From positions 48,456 to 112,455 of the forward strand of contig JAECUM010003683.1 of assembly GCA_016617855.1 (NCBI GenBank): a stretch of DNA of 64,000 nt, in the 5' to 3' direction. A program made the position numbers and the translations under genes. This document shows positions 35,752-47,334 of the stretch, one piece after another. How positions within the stretch are numbered: position 1 is the stretch's first letter; every line of letters starts with the position of its first letter. The DNA is from Megalonaias nervosa (Eukaryota; Mollusca; Bivalvia; Unionida; Unionidae). Under the pieces are notes generated by a model that was not told where the DNA came from, ran no database searches, and was given only the letters and a program-made list of their open reading frames with translations.

Positions 35752-36634
35752 CATTTTCCCATACAAATGCAGTAACCATTTCATTATATACTCATTTTCT
35801 TATTCTACCTTAAGCTTTAATTACACAAAATACACCATAAGAAACAAATTAATTGAATTGTTGCTGTATTCCAAAAAAAAATACACGACTGTAGAGTCAT
35901 CAATACACAGTAACAATATTAATGCACAGATAGCACTGCCCAGAGACCACTGAACTTTGTCATGCGCTCAACATTACTTTAAAAAAGAATTGTCATTTTG
36001 GCCTTCTTCAAATTGAAATTTAGTCATTTTGTGAATGAATGTGCATTGCAACATTTTTTCAATTTGGTCTGGAATGGTTTTTTTATCAGTTGGTTATGGA
36101 CTGGATTTATTAGCTGTGTCCATTCTACAAGAAGTACATGTGGTTTGAGCAGGGAGAGAAGCATCTTCACTCAGCTGCATGTGTGTTTTTTTTCTGTCAT
36201 TGAATGTTTGGAATCATAATGTGAGAAAAATATGAACTCTTTCAATTGAAATTATCAAAAAGATGCTATGGAATATCATGTTTATTTTATTTTGAGTCAG
36301 TTTGGAGAATGTTATTGCAGTTAGATGTGTCATCAATTTTGCAGTGTGTAATCAAGTTTTAGAATCCATGACATAGCTCATGTAATTCAGATATGCAGAA
36401 CTAAGAAGGTACATTTTGAGAAAATTCAAGATGCAAAAATATAAGTTGATATTTTTTGTCATTCTTACTACTAGCTATAGAAGACATGTTTTATGCTTTG
36501 TCATTTGTATGTTCTTTGTAGGGACCCCAACTATGCTATGACCTCTACGGTATCTATCACTAACCTAAATCCGAAAACCCTATATCAGAAACATTACCTG
36601 GAAAATTGCAAAGCAGCTGGTGTGTGACATTCCA
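35752..36634. repeat. 0.9-kb dispersed repeat, copy B
   Basis: Second copy of the element at 7646-8544, same orientation, with scattered substitutions and small indels. Shared blocks include 'tcaaaaagatgctatggaat' and 'actaacctaaatccgaaa'. Confidence 0.85.
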
Positions 36635-37246
36635 TTCAGCCAGTGGAAATAAAAATTCTTCGTCATCTTGGCTTATTGGCTCTGAGGCCCACCCTTTTGT
36701 ACCAAAACCTTCAATTGCAATTTCCATTAAGTTGCTACAGGTTTATATGAAAAGATGGCTATTTCTCAATTAGTCAACGTCGCTTTGTTTGGTCATGTGC
36801 ATTGACCCCGTTGGGACCTGAAAATGCAATATTTTAGTCTCAACCCCCTCAACAACAAATAAACACCATTTGGGAATAATGGTGGGTGTCATACTTATAC
36901 CTAGCACAGTGTTTGTTACTAAGTATGCTGAACAAGGTAAACATGTAACATGTTTAAATGGATTAAAAAACACAAGTCCACTGGCTATACCACCAATCTC
37001 GCCAAGGAGAACAGGCCAGCAAATCTTGTTGCTAGTCAAGAAGACATGCTGCCATAGGCAGAACAACATTTTGTTACGTAACCAGCAAGTTAGACTGATG
37101 CTAATGTAAAGCTTAATCAGTAGTGGAAAATTTATGTATGAATTAATGTCATACATAAATGGTATCATCATTGCAATGTAGCAGATTTTGCTGCCACAGA
37201 TCTACTTGTTTTCCGAGTCTCTTCAGATTCCAATTTAACTCAAATA

Positions 37247-37345
37247 TCATTATTACCATCATCATCACCATCTCCACCATTGCCACCACCATCTTCATAA
37301 TCGTGACCACCACTACCACCACCACAAATCATCATCATCTGCATA
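37247..37345. repeat. (ATC)/(ACC)-rich imperfect microsatellite
   Basis: Degenerate trinucleotide run (catcatcaccatctccacca ... ccaccaccacaaatcatcat). It begins about 60 nt inside the donor of exon G. Confidence 0.85.
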
Positions 37346-37407
37346 AGTCACAAATGATTTGCCAAAATGTTGACAAAAATCAGCCACCAAATCTCAAATC
37401 TACTCAC

Positions 37408-37577
37408 CATCTATCAGAAGATGGTGCAAGAGTGTGTGTCGTTCCTCTGCAGTGGGGTACATGATCAGCAAACCACTGGTCACTACAATGCAAGCTTCTC
37501 TTTGTACCGACTCCATCGTCTCTCGACTCAGATCTGACTTCAGTTTAAAACTAGTTGACAAACTCCATATTAGTTCC
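37408..37577 (-). CDS. HECTD4: HECTD4-like exon G
   Basis: Acceptor ...TTGAACACAG, donor GTGAGTAG at 37407, 170 nt. It encodes ELIWSLSTSFKLKSDLSRET, then VQREACIVVTSGLLIMYPTA and EERHTLLHHLLIDG. The stretch with C-I-V-V-T-S-G-L-L-I-M-Y-P matches the family pattern EVCLAISSGLNILYP. These are amphipathic helices of the presumed helical scaffold. The last base completes a glycine with exon H. Confidence 0.92.
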
Positions 37578-38769
37578 CTGTGTTCAAGAAAAAACAAGAA
37601 TCTTTTTTTATCACAAATTATGTTTCCTGAGAGTACTTCAATGATCACATGTTAAGAATTCAATTTATACTCTATCCTAAGTCCAGCCATTCTGGAAAGA
37701 CAAAAAGAACAGTTATTAACGCAAGAATACAACATAGACTTTTATAATAATATCTATGGGAAGAAACCTTTTTGATATACTAATATAATTACCTACAATG
37801 TCTCCACCAGGAGGCTATCTGTATACTGGATGTTCATTTATTTGTGGGGAAGCATGGGCTTATCATAAATGGGATTAGGTAGGTGTTTCTGGACAAACAT
37901 AATCAACAATATTTTAATTAATGTTAATTAATTACATTATAAATTAACTTGATTACATTCTCTTGAGGATAGATCAACAAAAGAAAATGCAGAAATAACC
38001 CACCCAAGGACACATTGATAGGAATTCTCATTTGCTGGATAACAAGATATGGCACAATTATGAAATCAATTGAGACTTAACTGCTGTAAAGCTTAACTCA
38101 GTGGGCTAAGGAGTAACTTGCAGCTTTCTGGCGGGGCAAAACTAATTTTAATAATGTCATACTTAACTACTGCCTTTGTGTAACTTGCTTTGTTCCAAAT
38201 GGAAAATACCCTTGACCATACGATGAGCATTCATCCTCCCACAGAGTGACTTTTGGAAAGATATCTAATTTAATCTGTGGCCCTGGCCCATGTATTCTAG
38301 CCCTCGTTCTTTTTCAGGACATAGCCTTAAAACTATGGGGAGAATGGAATCTGGCAGTAGCAAATGGTGAATATAACAACCTTAAAATTAGTCTCACCAC
38401 CCCCACAAACTAAATTTTAATATATCATATCATATATAAAACCTGTTACTATTGCAAATCTGAATTTGCCAGTTTTGGTGGAAGGAAGGGAAAAGGAAGG
38501 AATACTCACCCTTACTACAGAAGTATAGACTACTGTCATGTGTCACTTTCTGAGCTACTACTATTGGCCCAAAAGAAAATATGCTTCACTTTGGTCAGTC
38601 AATGAGTGAAGTCATCAAAATGCATCTTTCATTACATCCTCCAGAGCCAAATGAGTCACACAGGTCAATGAGGTAGCAACAGCTCAAAACTTCACTCGCT
38701 TTAATCTGCATAAATGAAAGGCACCTCCTGGTAAGCTCTCTTCATAAGTTTGGTAATGAACCTCAAATT

Positions 38770-40820
38770 AATGGAGGCTGAAATATCAGCTAGCCCTTTA
38801 GGGGGATTAAAAGATGCTTCCTATCCTGTCTTCTTCCTTTAGAAGCAGCCAAAAATAAAGATAAAGCCCTCTCACTGGGCATGAAGACTGTCTTGATCAT
38901 CCCAGCACAGAAACAACTGAGACTGAGGATCTCAACTGGGAATGGAGCAACTGATGGACTGAAAGGACATCATCATTATGCTCTTGCTCCTAGAAGGCGG
39001 GACTCTGTGATGCAGAGTCTCTCTCTCTCTGTCTAACTACTGTTGATTAGAGCAAACTGGCTTCTTCTTGTGACAGTCATTTCAACACTGAAATCAATGC
39101 TGACAAAAGGAAGGAGAAGGGAGGGAAAGTCGGAGAGGCAATTCCTGTGCAACATACTACCAAACATCTGATTAATAGGGTATATGTCAACAGCAACTAA
39201 AATAAAGTCACAAAGTCATGAGGTCAAAATGTCAATGAACATATGAATGGATCTCATCTCACCAAATCAAGATTATGCAAAGCAGTCCGAGATTTTGCCA
39301 TGGTCTCATGGACTGCCACAGGTAATAACTCTGGCAATATGGAATGTAGATTTTAATGCATGTTCATTACCTGCTTTCTCTGCAGGACATAAAACAGAGA
39401 TATATGCAATGTCAAAAAAGGAAGCCAACATTATATTTCTAACCAACTTCATGGTTTCTTGGAACACTTGGTGATCCTTCTTGTATAAAAGTGGGGCAGA
39501 TATGTTGACCACCACTGCATCAAAATCAAAATTACTCAAATGTGGCAAATGTCAGAACGTGTCTTGCACCAGAGGGCAGAGAATGCCAGGAGCTGACTTT
39601 TGCCCTTGGAATCAACAAGCCCTTGGAATTACCAGGGCCCTATATTTGTTCCAACCAACTATCAACAATATTCTCGATCTTAAGGATTTGAGACAGTCAA
39701 CAGAAAGTTGCATTGTTGTCCTCATAATCTGCATCTAAGTCCTTGATACAGTATGCCAAACTCAATGACAGAAGGGTAGGACATTAGGCAGAAGACAAGA
39801 TCCTATAAATTTCTTCAACTGCCACCTTAAAACTTAACTTGGTCATTTAGGTGGTATGACCTGGCTTTTCCATCTGGTTGAGGTTATCCCCCTTTCACTC
39901 ATCAGGTTATCCTTGTCTGGTTAGCCTTCCACATCTGGCATATATAATGTCCATCAATAGGGAAGAGGCAAAGTCATCAACTGAAGCATGTTCATACATA
40001 CCTATGGTCACTGCTGTGAACTGCAGGCCCTTCAAATGAACGGGCAGACAGCACCAATGGTGTTTGGTTCAGTGAAAGAGCAGGTGGAACCAATGGTGGG
40101 ACTGACCAAATGTGCTCCTGTAATAGTTCATTATAGAAATTGACTTCTTATCATACATAGTAAAGAATGGCCTGTCAGCCAGCTGGATGGACTTGTCAGG
40201 AACTAGGACAGCATCAGTAGACACGATGGATGCGGTTGGGTTGCCAGAAAACTTATGAAAGGCTGCTCAGAAAATCCATGCACTGTGTATTGCAGGCAGT
40301 GGCAGGGTTGGGAGTTGGTGGGAACTTATGCAAATAAGCTGTCAAAAAGAAGAAACAAATTTTCCTGGCATATCCAGGTATACTGTAGAGAGGCAGGAAG
40401 ACTGACGAGATAAGAAATCCCCTGAAACCAACATCTGTAACAAAGTTTCTTGTAAAATTCTTCCCATCTGAGACTGACAGAATGGGAATGTGGCTAAAGG
40501 TTGACATCTGTGGTTCCCAGTTCTTCTCCAGTTAACTTAACGTAACAGTAGCAGATGGCAAATTGCTAGCAACAGATTCTGTACAGGGATGAAAGCAAAG
40601 AACTTCGGCATCAAACAACTAAGATCTCGAATGCTTCTCTCTGCCAACTGTTTCTTAAGTGCTTTACACCAAGTAACTTCTAACCAGCCTGAATTGGTCC
40701 TGCATGGGTGAGAAGCTCCCTTTGTACACCCAAGACAACTCTTGTGCATGTCCCCTGAAATCTTTAACATGTCACATTTTGTGTACCTAGTTGCCATTTT
40801 GTATCTATAATGATGATGAC
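38770..40820 (-). mobile_element. Possible second fragment of the DIRS-like family
   Basis: Less AT-rich than the surrounding intron. A short minus-strand stretch (about 39905-39815) reads SFKVAVEEIYRIL, comparable with SFRAVVEEIDQVF at about 46770-46690 in the DIRS-like element, so it may be the same gag region. Other frames here (39306-39548, 40253-40507) are not recognised. Boundaries are guesses. Confidence 0.35.
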
Positions 40821-40959
40821 AAAGTTATAAATAGGCACGGTTAGAAATGAAACACCAAAATAATGCAAGGTTCAACAATGCCTGCCACAAAAAAAAACAT
40901 TATTTAAGGTATGCATAAAAAACAAAACAAAACGAAAATGAGTCCCTCAAAGGTGCTGA

Positions 40960-41490
40960 CACTCACATGAACAGACTTTCAAGGAATCCAAGAAAACTCC
41001 ATTTCTTCTTTTAAATGATGAATATTGACACCATCTCTATTTTTAAGCAAATAAGATGTCAGGATGCTGGATGTACGATTGGCACCATTTTCATTTAGGA
41101 CCAAACAGACATCATAGGCGGTCTTCTGGTGAATAACCATCCATTCATGATGGGTAGTGATAACAAGATTTTCAAGATGGATGCCATGGTGGCCATTTTG
41201 GATTTGAGCTTGGCACAATTTTCATTTAGGAACAAATCGACACAATAATAAGTCAACAGATGAATACACTATGCCAATATGACTTTCTATTTAAGTTGAA
41301 TTGCGATTACAAGATTTTCAAGATGGCTGCCATGGTGGCCATATTGGATGTCAGATCAGCAACTTTTTACTTAGGACCAACTAGAAATCATTTATGTTTT
41401 TTGGTGAAGACTACATGTTGATATTACCATCCAGCCAAGAGGAAAAAGCAAAACAACAATTTCAAGATGGCCAACTTGACTTTTTTTTAT
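40960..41490. repeat. Dispersed repeat family Y array
   Basis: About three units, including 'ttcaagatggctgccatggt' near 41315 and 'catttaggaccaaacagaca' near 41091. Confidence 0.75.
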
Positions 41491-41875
41491 TCCCTATGCT
41501 TTTTACTACATTTAGATGAATTTCAACCACCTCATACCATTCCATTCTCTCAACCATAACAGCACCCCCCAGGGTCTGAATTCAAAGTCTGTTAAATATA
41601 TTATTAATCTTCTTGCCATGATTGCATCTTTGAAGTTTGAACAATAAATATCTCGAATTTAATGTCACTGCAACTGAAATGTTTATATATTTAACCGCTG
41701 ACCCCTGCACAAAGCCTCTAAGGGAATGAGCCAAACATGAACACCTTTGCAGATGGTCAGCATAAGGACAAGATGACCATCAGGTTTGATTAATCTCCAC
41801 CCATTGATTTAGTAGGTGATGGAGTTACTCAATCAACAAAGCATGTTGATAATAACTGAATTTAAGTCATCATAC

Positions 41876-41943
41876 CTTGCTTTCTTGACCAATGACTTTT
41901 CCTCTGGCCTTTCACCCTTGAAAATACTCACTTTGAAAATCAT
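41876..41943 (-). CDS. HECTD4: HECTD4-like exon F (68 nt)
   Basis: Acceptor ...ATTTATTGCAG, donor GTATGATG at 41875. It encodes MIFKVSIFKGERPEEKSLVK plus KA and two bases of an arginine codon completed in exon G. The sequence continues a hydrophobic helix from exon E (IVLQ-MIFKVSIF) into a charged loop, matching the family pattern VFKxFFSPQTERNRDIIRRS. It is too short to stand out as an open frame, but both junctions and the phase fit. The intron before it is the longest complete one here (8963 nt). Confidence 0.88.
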
Positions 41944-42263
41944 CTGCAATAAATAAATGTAAGATGTTTCAGTCTGTGATATGTTTTAGTAAGGAGTACA
42001 CTTAATCGCTTTTCACCAAAAATATACTAAGTACAAATTCACTATTTTTCATGAGATACCTATATTGGTGGTTTTCATGCCTCCCACAATCCATGAATTT
42101 AAAGCACAAAACAATCAGTGATCCTTCTGTGAAAACAACAGGACCCCTTCTTCAATCCAGAAATATGTACCCAGAAAGATCATTTTTCAAAACCATAAAA
42201 ACTTTCTCTAACAAAAATAAATAAATTCACAGTATCTTATAGTCTACTGTTTTCTGTGATAGT

Positions 42264-42800
42264 TTAAACAGATCGAAAGAACATCGTTATTGGTTTCAAT
42301 GTGATGGTTTACAGGGATTTAAAGAACAACCTGACTCATTTCAATGTGATGGTTTACAGGATTTAAAGAATAACTTGACTCATTTCAATGTGATGGTTTA
42401 CAGGGATTTAAAGAACAACTTGACTCATTTCAATGTGATGGTTTACAGGGATTTAAAGAATAACTTGACTCATTTCAATGTGATGGTTTACAGGGATTTA
42501 AAGAATAACTTGACTCATTTCAATGTGATGGTTTACAGGGGTTTAAAGAATAACTTGACTCATTTCAATGTGATGGTTTACAGGGATTTAAAGAATAACT
42601 TGACTCATTTCAATGTGATGGTTTACAGGGATTTAAAGAATAACTTGACTCATTTCAATGTGATGGTTTGCAGGGGTTTAAAGAATAACTTGACTCATTT
42701 CAATGTGATGGTTTGCAGGGGTTTAAAGAATAACTTGACTTATTTCAATGTGAGACTGAAAGAACATCCTCATTGGTTTCAATGTGACGTTTCAAATGAC
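42264..42800. repeat. 45-bp minisatellite
   Basis: About eleven head-to-tail copies of a 45-bp unit (tgactcatttcaatgtgatg + gtttacagggatttaaagaa + taact), nearly identical in the middle and degenerate at the edges; one copy is 44 bp. Since 45 is a multiple of three, one plus-strand frame stays open for 142 codons by chance. Confidence 0.95.
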
Positions 42801-43011
42801 TAAAAGAATATACTGACTGGTTTCAATGCAAAACTTTCAAATCAGATAGTCTGAGTTACTTAACTTTTTAACTGTGTGCATAAATTTTATATGAATATCA
42901 TCTGACATTAAAATCACAAACCATTATGATCTAGCTGCAGTTACCATTTTAAAAAAAACTGCTAATATAACAACTTTGCATACTTAGAATATTTTGTAAC
43001 TACTTAACTAA

Positions 43012-43066
43012 GTTGTTGGGGGTTTAGCACCATTTTCCAGCACATAATTTGCTATACATGGCCTCA
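43012..43066 (-). mobile_element. SINE family 1 tail fragment
   Basis: About 55 bp: ttgttgggggtttagcaccattttccagcacat and a further few bases match the inverted tail of the family. Confidence 0.6.
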
Positions 43067-43759
43067 AGTAAGAACATTTACAAAAATGTTTAAAAATCTG
43101 CAGCAAATGTTATGCTATAGTGTATACAAGTGACTCAACTTAAATGGAAGACAGTGATCAAACTGACCGAAGACACAAAATTAAATACTGATTACAAACA
43201 ACTATTATGTTCCATTTAGGACAGTTTTAAGGCTGTCCACTGCTAATAAAGTCATGTTTACATTACAACTCAACAAGTCAATCATCTGCATTTGGACATT
43301 TTGACATTAGTCATTAGTCAGGTAGTGCGTATACTATTCTCATCTTAAGTAAAACTTGTTCGATTTTTGACCATACTCCACGAGTAAAACTGGTAAAATG
43401 ACAATTATATCTGGTTTTTAAAGTTCTTTCACAAAACTGTGGATATGCTGGTGGTCAAATCTGCACTATTTCATTCAAGATCAATTAAATATTAAATAAG
43501 TGTTTAAATGAAAAGGAAATTTTGTAGTAAATTATGTCTCTCCAAGAATACCTACACAATTATATTAACATCTAGAAAAAAAATTCTGCTAAACCTCAAA
43601 TCAATCCTTTTCAAAAATACAATCATTTTTCCATTTATACTTCATATAAACAAATGAATGCAACTCTTAGAGATTACATTCCCTTGCCAAAGGTGGCCAA
43701 CCACAGTCTTGATGTATATCAGTTTAAGCTCGAGCAAAACCCAACAAAAGAATGCTTAC

Positions 43760-46700
43760 AGTCTGGGTAAGAGTGGGAGGGACTGACAGTAATATGGTCA
43801 ATATTCTTGGAAAAACATGATTTACTAAAAATGTTCCTTTCTCCATCATATACATTCCCTGATCACATTAAGAGAAAAGGTAAGATGGAGAGGTAATGCA
43901 TGAGCATCCAACCTCTACCAACATCACCCTACAGGAATAAAATAGGTGCTACCTCAAAAAGGATGAACTTCTAATGTGACAGTAGCACAACTGAATTATA
44001 TGAACTCAAAATAATGTGCAAAGCACCCCCATGGGGTTCTGCATGTGCATACTGCCTTACCAACAAGCGACTCCAATTAAAGATATCACTGCTATGCCTG
44101 GAAATCAGGCTCTTTTGTCATGAACATGGCATGGTAACTGTCTGACCAGTTACCAGGGACCTGACAAGGCTGAACTCGTGTCTTTATATTATACCCTTTA
44201 CATAGATGCTGGGGATGAAGTCTGAGCATGCCAACCCTCTGACTCTGTTATGTTTCAAATGGAAACATTACATATCTAAAAAAGACTTGGCAAAATAGCT
44301 CCAATTTTATGAGTAGAGATGTTCATGAGGCATGCCTTGTCTTGTCATTCTCATAATCCATTTCAGCCATGTGGCTAGTGCTAGAGAGAATATGTTATGC
44401 ATACCTGCCTCAGTGGGCAAAAAGAAACTTAAATCGCTGAAGACACACCTCTTCCTCTCGCATGCCCTCAAAGTGGAGGGCTTTAACTACCTATTCTCTC
44501 CATGACTGAATCAATAACCTGCCACATACACAAAAAGCCAGGCATGAGTAAGGAGCATGTCTGGACAGGAATGGAAAACCGGTACCCTCAGTGGTTACAA
44601 CAACTTGGGGATCTGGAGATCACATGACTTTCCAGCAAATGTCAACTGTGAAATCAAGTAGATCATTGACCCAGGATTTGTCCTATCAGAAAGGAGCAAT
44701 AAGAACTATTCTGCAAGCCTGGCATATCACCTTCTGAATTATCTTCATCATCAGGATCATTCCGGGGAAGGCATAAGCCAACATCCTCTCCCAGATGATT
44801 GATAGGGCATTGACACCCCAGGCATCTAAGTCCTGGAAAAGTGAAACAAAGGTGGGCAGTTTGTGGTTCACCCTTATCACAAAGGGGTCAATCATTGGTC
44901 TGTCCCACAAGATGCAAACTCAAAAGCCAAATGGATGGCAAGATCACTGTATGAAGTAGCTGACCCCTTCCTTGAAAATTAATTAGCCAGTACAATGAGC
45001 ATGCCCGGATAATGTCAGACTTGCATATAAATCTTAATTGAGTAAAGCATAAGGGGAACTCCTACGCCCTAGCTCAAAGGTTGAGCAAATAAATTTATCA
45101 CCCTCGCTTAGAGAGGTAATTTACAAACACCAAATTATCCAACAATATGAGTACTGTCTTCCATGTATGCCTTCCCTACATGCATGGAAAGCGTAGAGAA
45201 TGGTCTTCATTTTCAACAGAATGATACGAAGTGCTAACTGTTAACTGTTTAGAAATGGCAGAAAGGCATCCATCCAACCAATGCAACACCAGCATCTGTA
45301 AAGATTGTGACTTCCAGCTGGGGAAGAGGGGAAGCATGGATATTTCTGCCACAAACCATACGTGGTAGATCTCAGTCAATGATCTAGTGATCTAAGTGAC
45401 CCAAAACAGAACAAGGCATTTAACTCACTCACCCATTCAGTGATAGAACTAAGCATCTGTCAGATCAAGACTTTGGAAGCAACTGTTTATGCCAAAACTG
45501 ATGAATACATAGACCTTCTTGTCTCCATTATGAATTTTTGGAGTGGCAAACATTTGGCTGAGCCAGCTCAAATCAATGACTTCTGACTTTCCCACAGGCT
45601 TTTTGTGACCAGAGGATGCCTGGACTAAAAGCCTTTGAGTCTGGCTTCCAAATCAACTCAAAAATCACTTTGCAAGCAAAGGCTCAATTTCCTTCTACAA
45701 AAAATCTGCCTTCAAGTGGCATCCATCATGAAGAGAGACCATGAAAGGGGTAAGGGGCTGGATGAACAAAATCCACAGCCCATCCAAAAAGAAAGAGGTT
45801 CATGCAAGTCTGTTGAAATAGAGAGAGAATGCCACCTACAATAGAGTTGCTAGTGGGCGAGACAGAAGGCAAGTCGCTGCTGGGTACTTGGAGATATGGG
45901 GAAGAAGGAACTGTTTTCTGTCCCTCCTCCCAGTGTGGCTGCGAAAATAAGGTTATAAGGCCATCTAAATTTCATCTGGCCATGAAGAGACTATTGCCAA
46001 AGCATACTCATACCTTCTTTTTGCCGATGATCATTCCCACTTTCCATGTTATATCTCCTGACAAGGTCAAAATAAGTAACAGGCTTGAAAGTAGTGCTTA
46101 AGCAGCACTCCTGTGCCATCTACTTTCTAAACTCCTAAATGCAGTTCCCAAACAAAAGGGAGAAATTGAAATGGAGAGAACATGAGGATACCACGTTCTG
46201 AGGTTTGAGTGAAGATTGCATGAGAGTATCTCTTCTTAAGTTGCAGTTAGGGATTATCCATCAAAAGATGCACCACATTATTCACAATTTTGGGTCTCCG
46301 GCATGTAGATTCCCAAGCATTCTTCTTGCCATCTTGGCTAAACAAAGGATTGCTAAGACACCAAGTCCTGCAGGGAGGAAGTCAACATGACATTCCTCAA
46401 CAACTTGGACGTTGCATGAAATACCTCTCTGTTTACCTTACAGAACATACATATTACAGCGGTTATATCTTTATCAAGACATAGCACATCTGAATGTTGT
46501 GCATCATTGAGACTGGTACCAGCAGCTGACTAACCATAAAGAAGGCCTTCACATTATCATGATATCAAATTTTATCTGAGAGGCGATGTAATTTCTCTAA
46601 CCTTTCAATGTCTGTGGAAGCATTCTTAATGATGGATGCTCATCTTCACTGCAATCTACAGATGTGCTGAATATGTATGCCATATTCAAGTCTGGCAGGC

Positions 46701-46840
46701 ATTTAAAAGGTGCGAAAACCTGATCGATTTCCTCAACTACCGCCCTGAAACTGAACTCTGCCCATTCCACAGCTGGATCAGAGTTTTGGACAATTTGAGG
46801 TTATCTCCTCCGACAACATAGGGGTTCACCTGCCTATTGG
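43760..46840 (-). mobile_element. Decayed DIRS-like retrotransposon (gag?, RT, RNase H)
   Basis: Minus-strand pieces in changing frames line up in the order expected for a DIRS-group pol. They are GGILSLFQQ (about 45842-45815), a V-I-D-L-S start of RT (about 45594), SLDLTDAY with the catalytic Asp (about 45475), LDNLVFVNYLS of RNase H (about 45150), and then an uninterrupted stretch at 44910-44686. That stretch has IRVNHKLPTFVS, DLDAWGVNALS and MLAYAFP, the R-x-N-x-K-L-P...AxxAL...YAFPP signature of this group. About 1 kb upstream is gag-like by position only. Many stops and shifts; ends and tyrosine recombinase were not resolved. Confidence 0.72.
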
Positions 46841-46842
46841 AG

Positions 46843-47050
46843 AGGGAAGTGTATGTGTGTGATCTGGATTTTTAACATAGCTTTAACAATGTTTCAGTCA
46901 TAAAACTACGATGTCTGAAGTATGGCAGTTTGTATAGATGCCTAGCACTGGGGCATCATACTGCAGATATGTAGCATCATGTCCCATCATCCTGACACCA
47001 GGCCGACCAGTCCTAAACATGAACCTGTTAAGATTTGAACTATGACCTGG
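46843..47050 (-). mobile_element. SINE family 2, head missing
   Basis: Matches the tail and body of family 2 (gtgtgtgatctggattttta, then the 'tagcatcatgtccc' and 'ctgacaccaggc' blocks) with a deletion in the middle. Ends are approximate. Confidence 0.75.
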
Positions 47051-47334
47051 GTTTTTTTGCAACCTTTAAGTTGTTTCTTTTAATATATTGGACTATATAT
47101 CCTCCATCTACAAATCACAAAAGCTACATTTCTTCATTATGTTTACATTCTCTGATACAAAAATTGAAAAGACAAAATGCATACAAAAAATATACAATTA
47201 GAAGAAACTTGCAAACCAAGAACTTTTATAATAGAAATGCATCAACAAACCACAATAATTACAGAGCAGATTAAAAATGCAATGGTGCAAAGCTAACATG
47301 TGCAACATATACTGGTTGATATAAAATGGGCAAC

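Larger units (their letters stand above)
33898..37407 (-). other. Intron G-H, 3510 nt
   Basis: Contains an ATC/ACC-rich microsatellite next to the donor side of exon G, copy B of a 0.9-kb dispersed repeat (35752-36634), a 5'-truncated SINE (35167-35442) and GA/GT and TA microsatellites. 33930-34800 shows nothing recognisable. Confidence 0.7.
37578..41875 (-). other. Intron F-G, 4298 nt
   Basis: Contains a family Y array (40960-41490) and a retrotransposon-like, weakly gag-like stretch (about 38770-40820). 37680-38700 shows no recognisable structure beyond AT-rich intron. Confidence 0.6.

Noticed and set aside
36770..37171. 133-codon minus-strand open frame in the intron before exon H
   Set aside because: Has the right strand but no splice sites that fit the phase chain of exons G and H, and no recognisable motif.
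42264..42800. CRISPR-like regular repeats
   Set aside because: The units are directly head to tail with no unique spacers, in a eukaryotic intron; this is a minisatellite. The same holds for 18127-18617 and 19830-20530.
42375..42803. 142-codon plus-strand open frame
   Set aside because: It is a by-product of a 45-bp tandem repeat whose period is a multiple of three; it starts at TTG and has no flanking gene signals.
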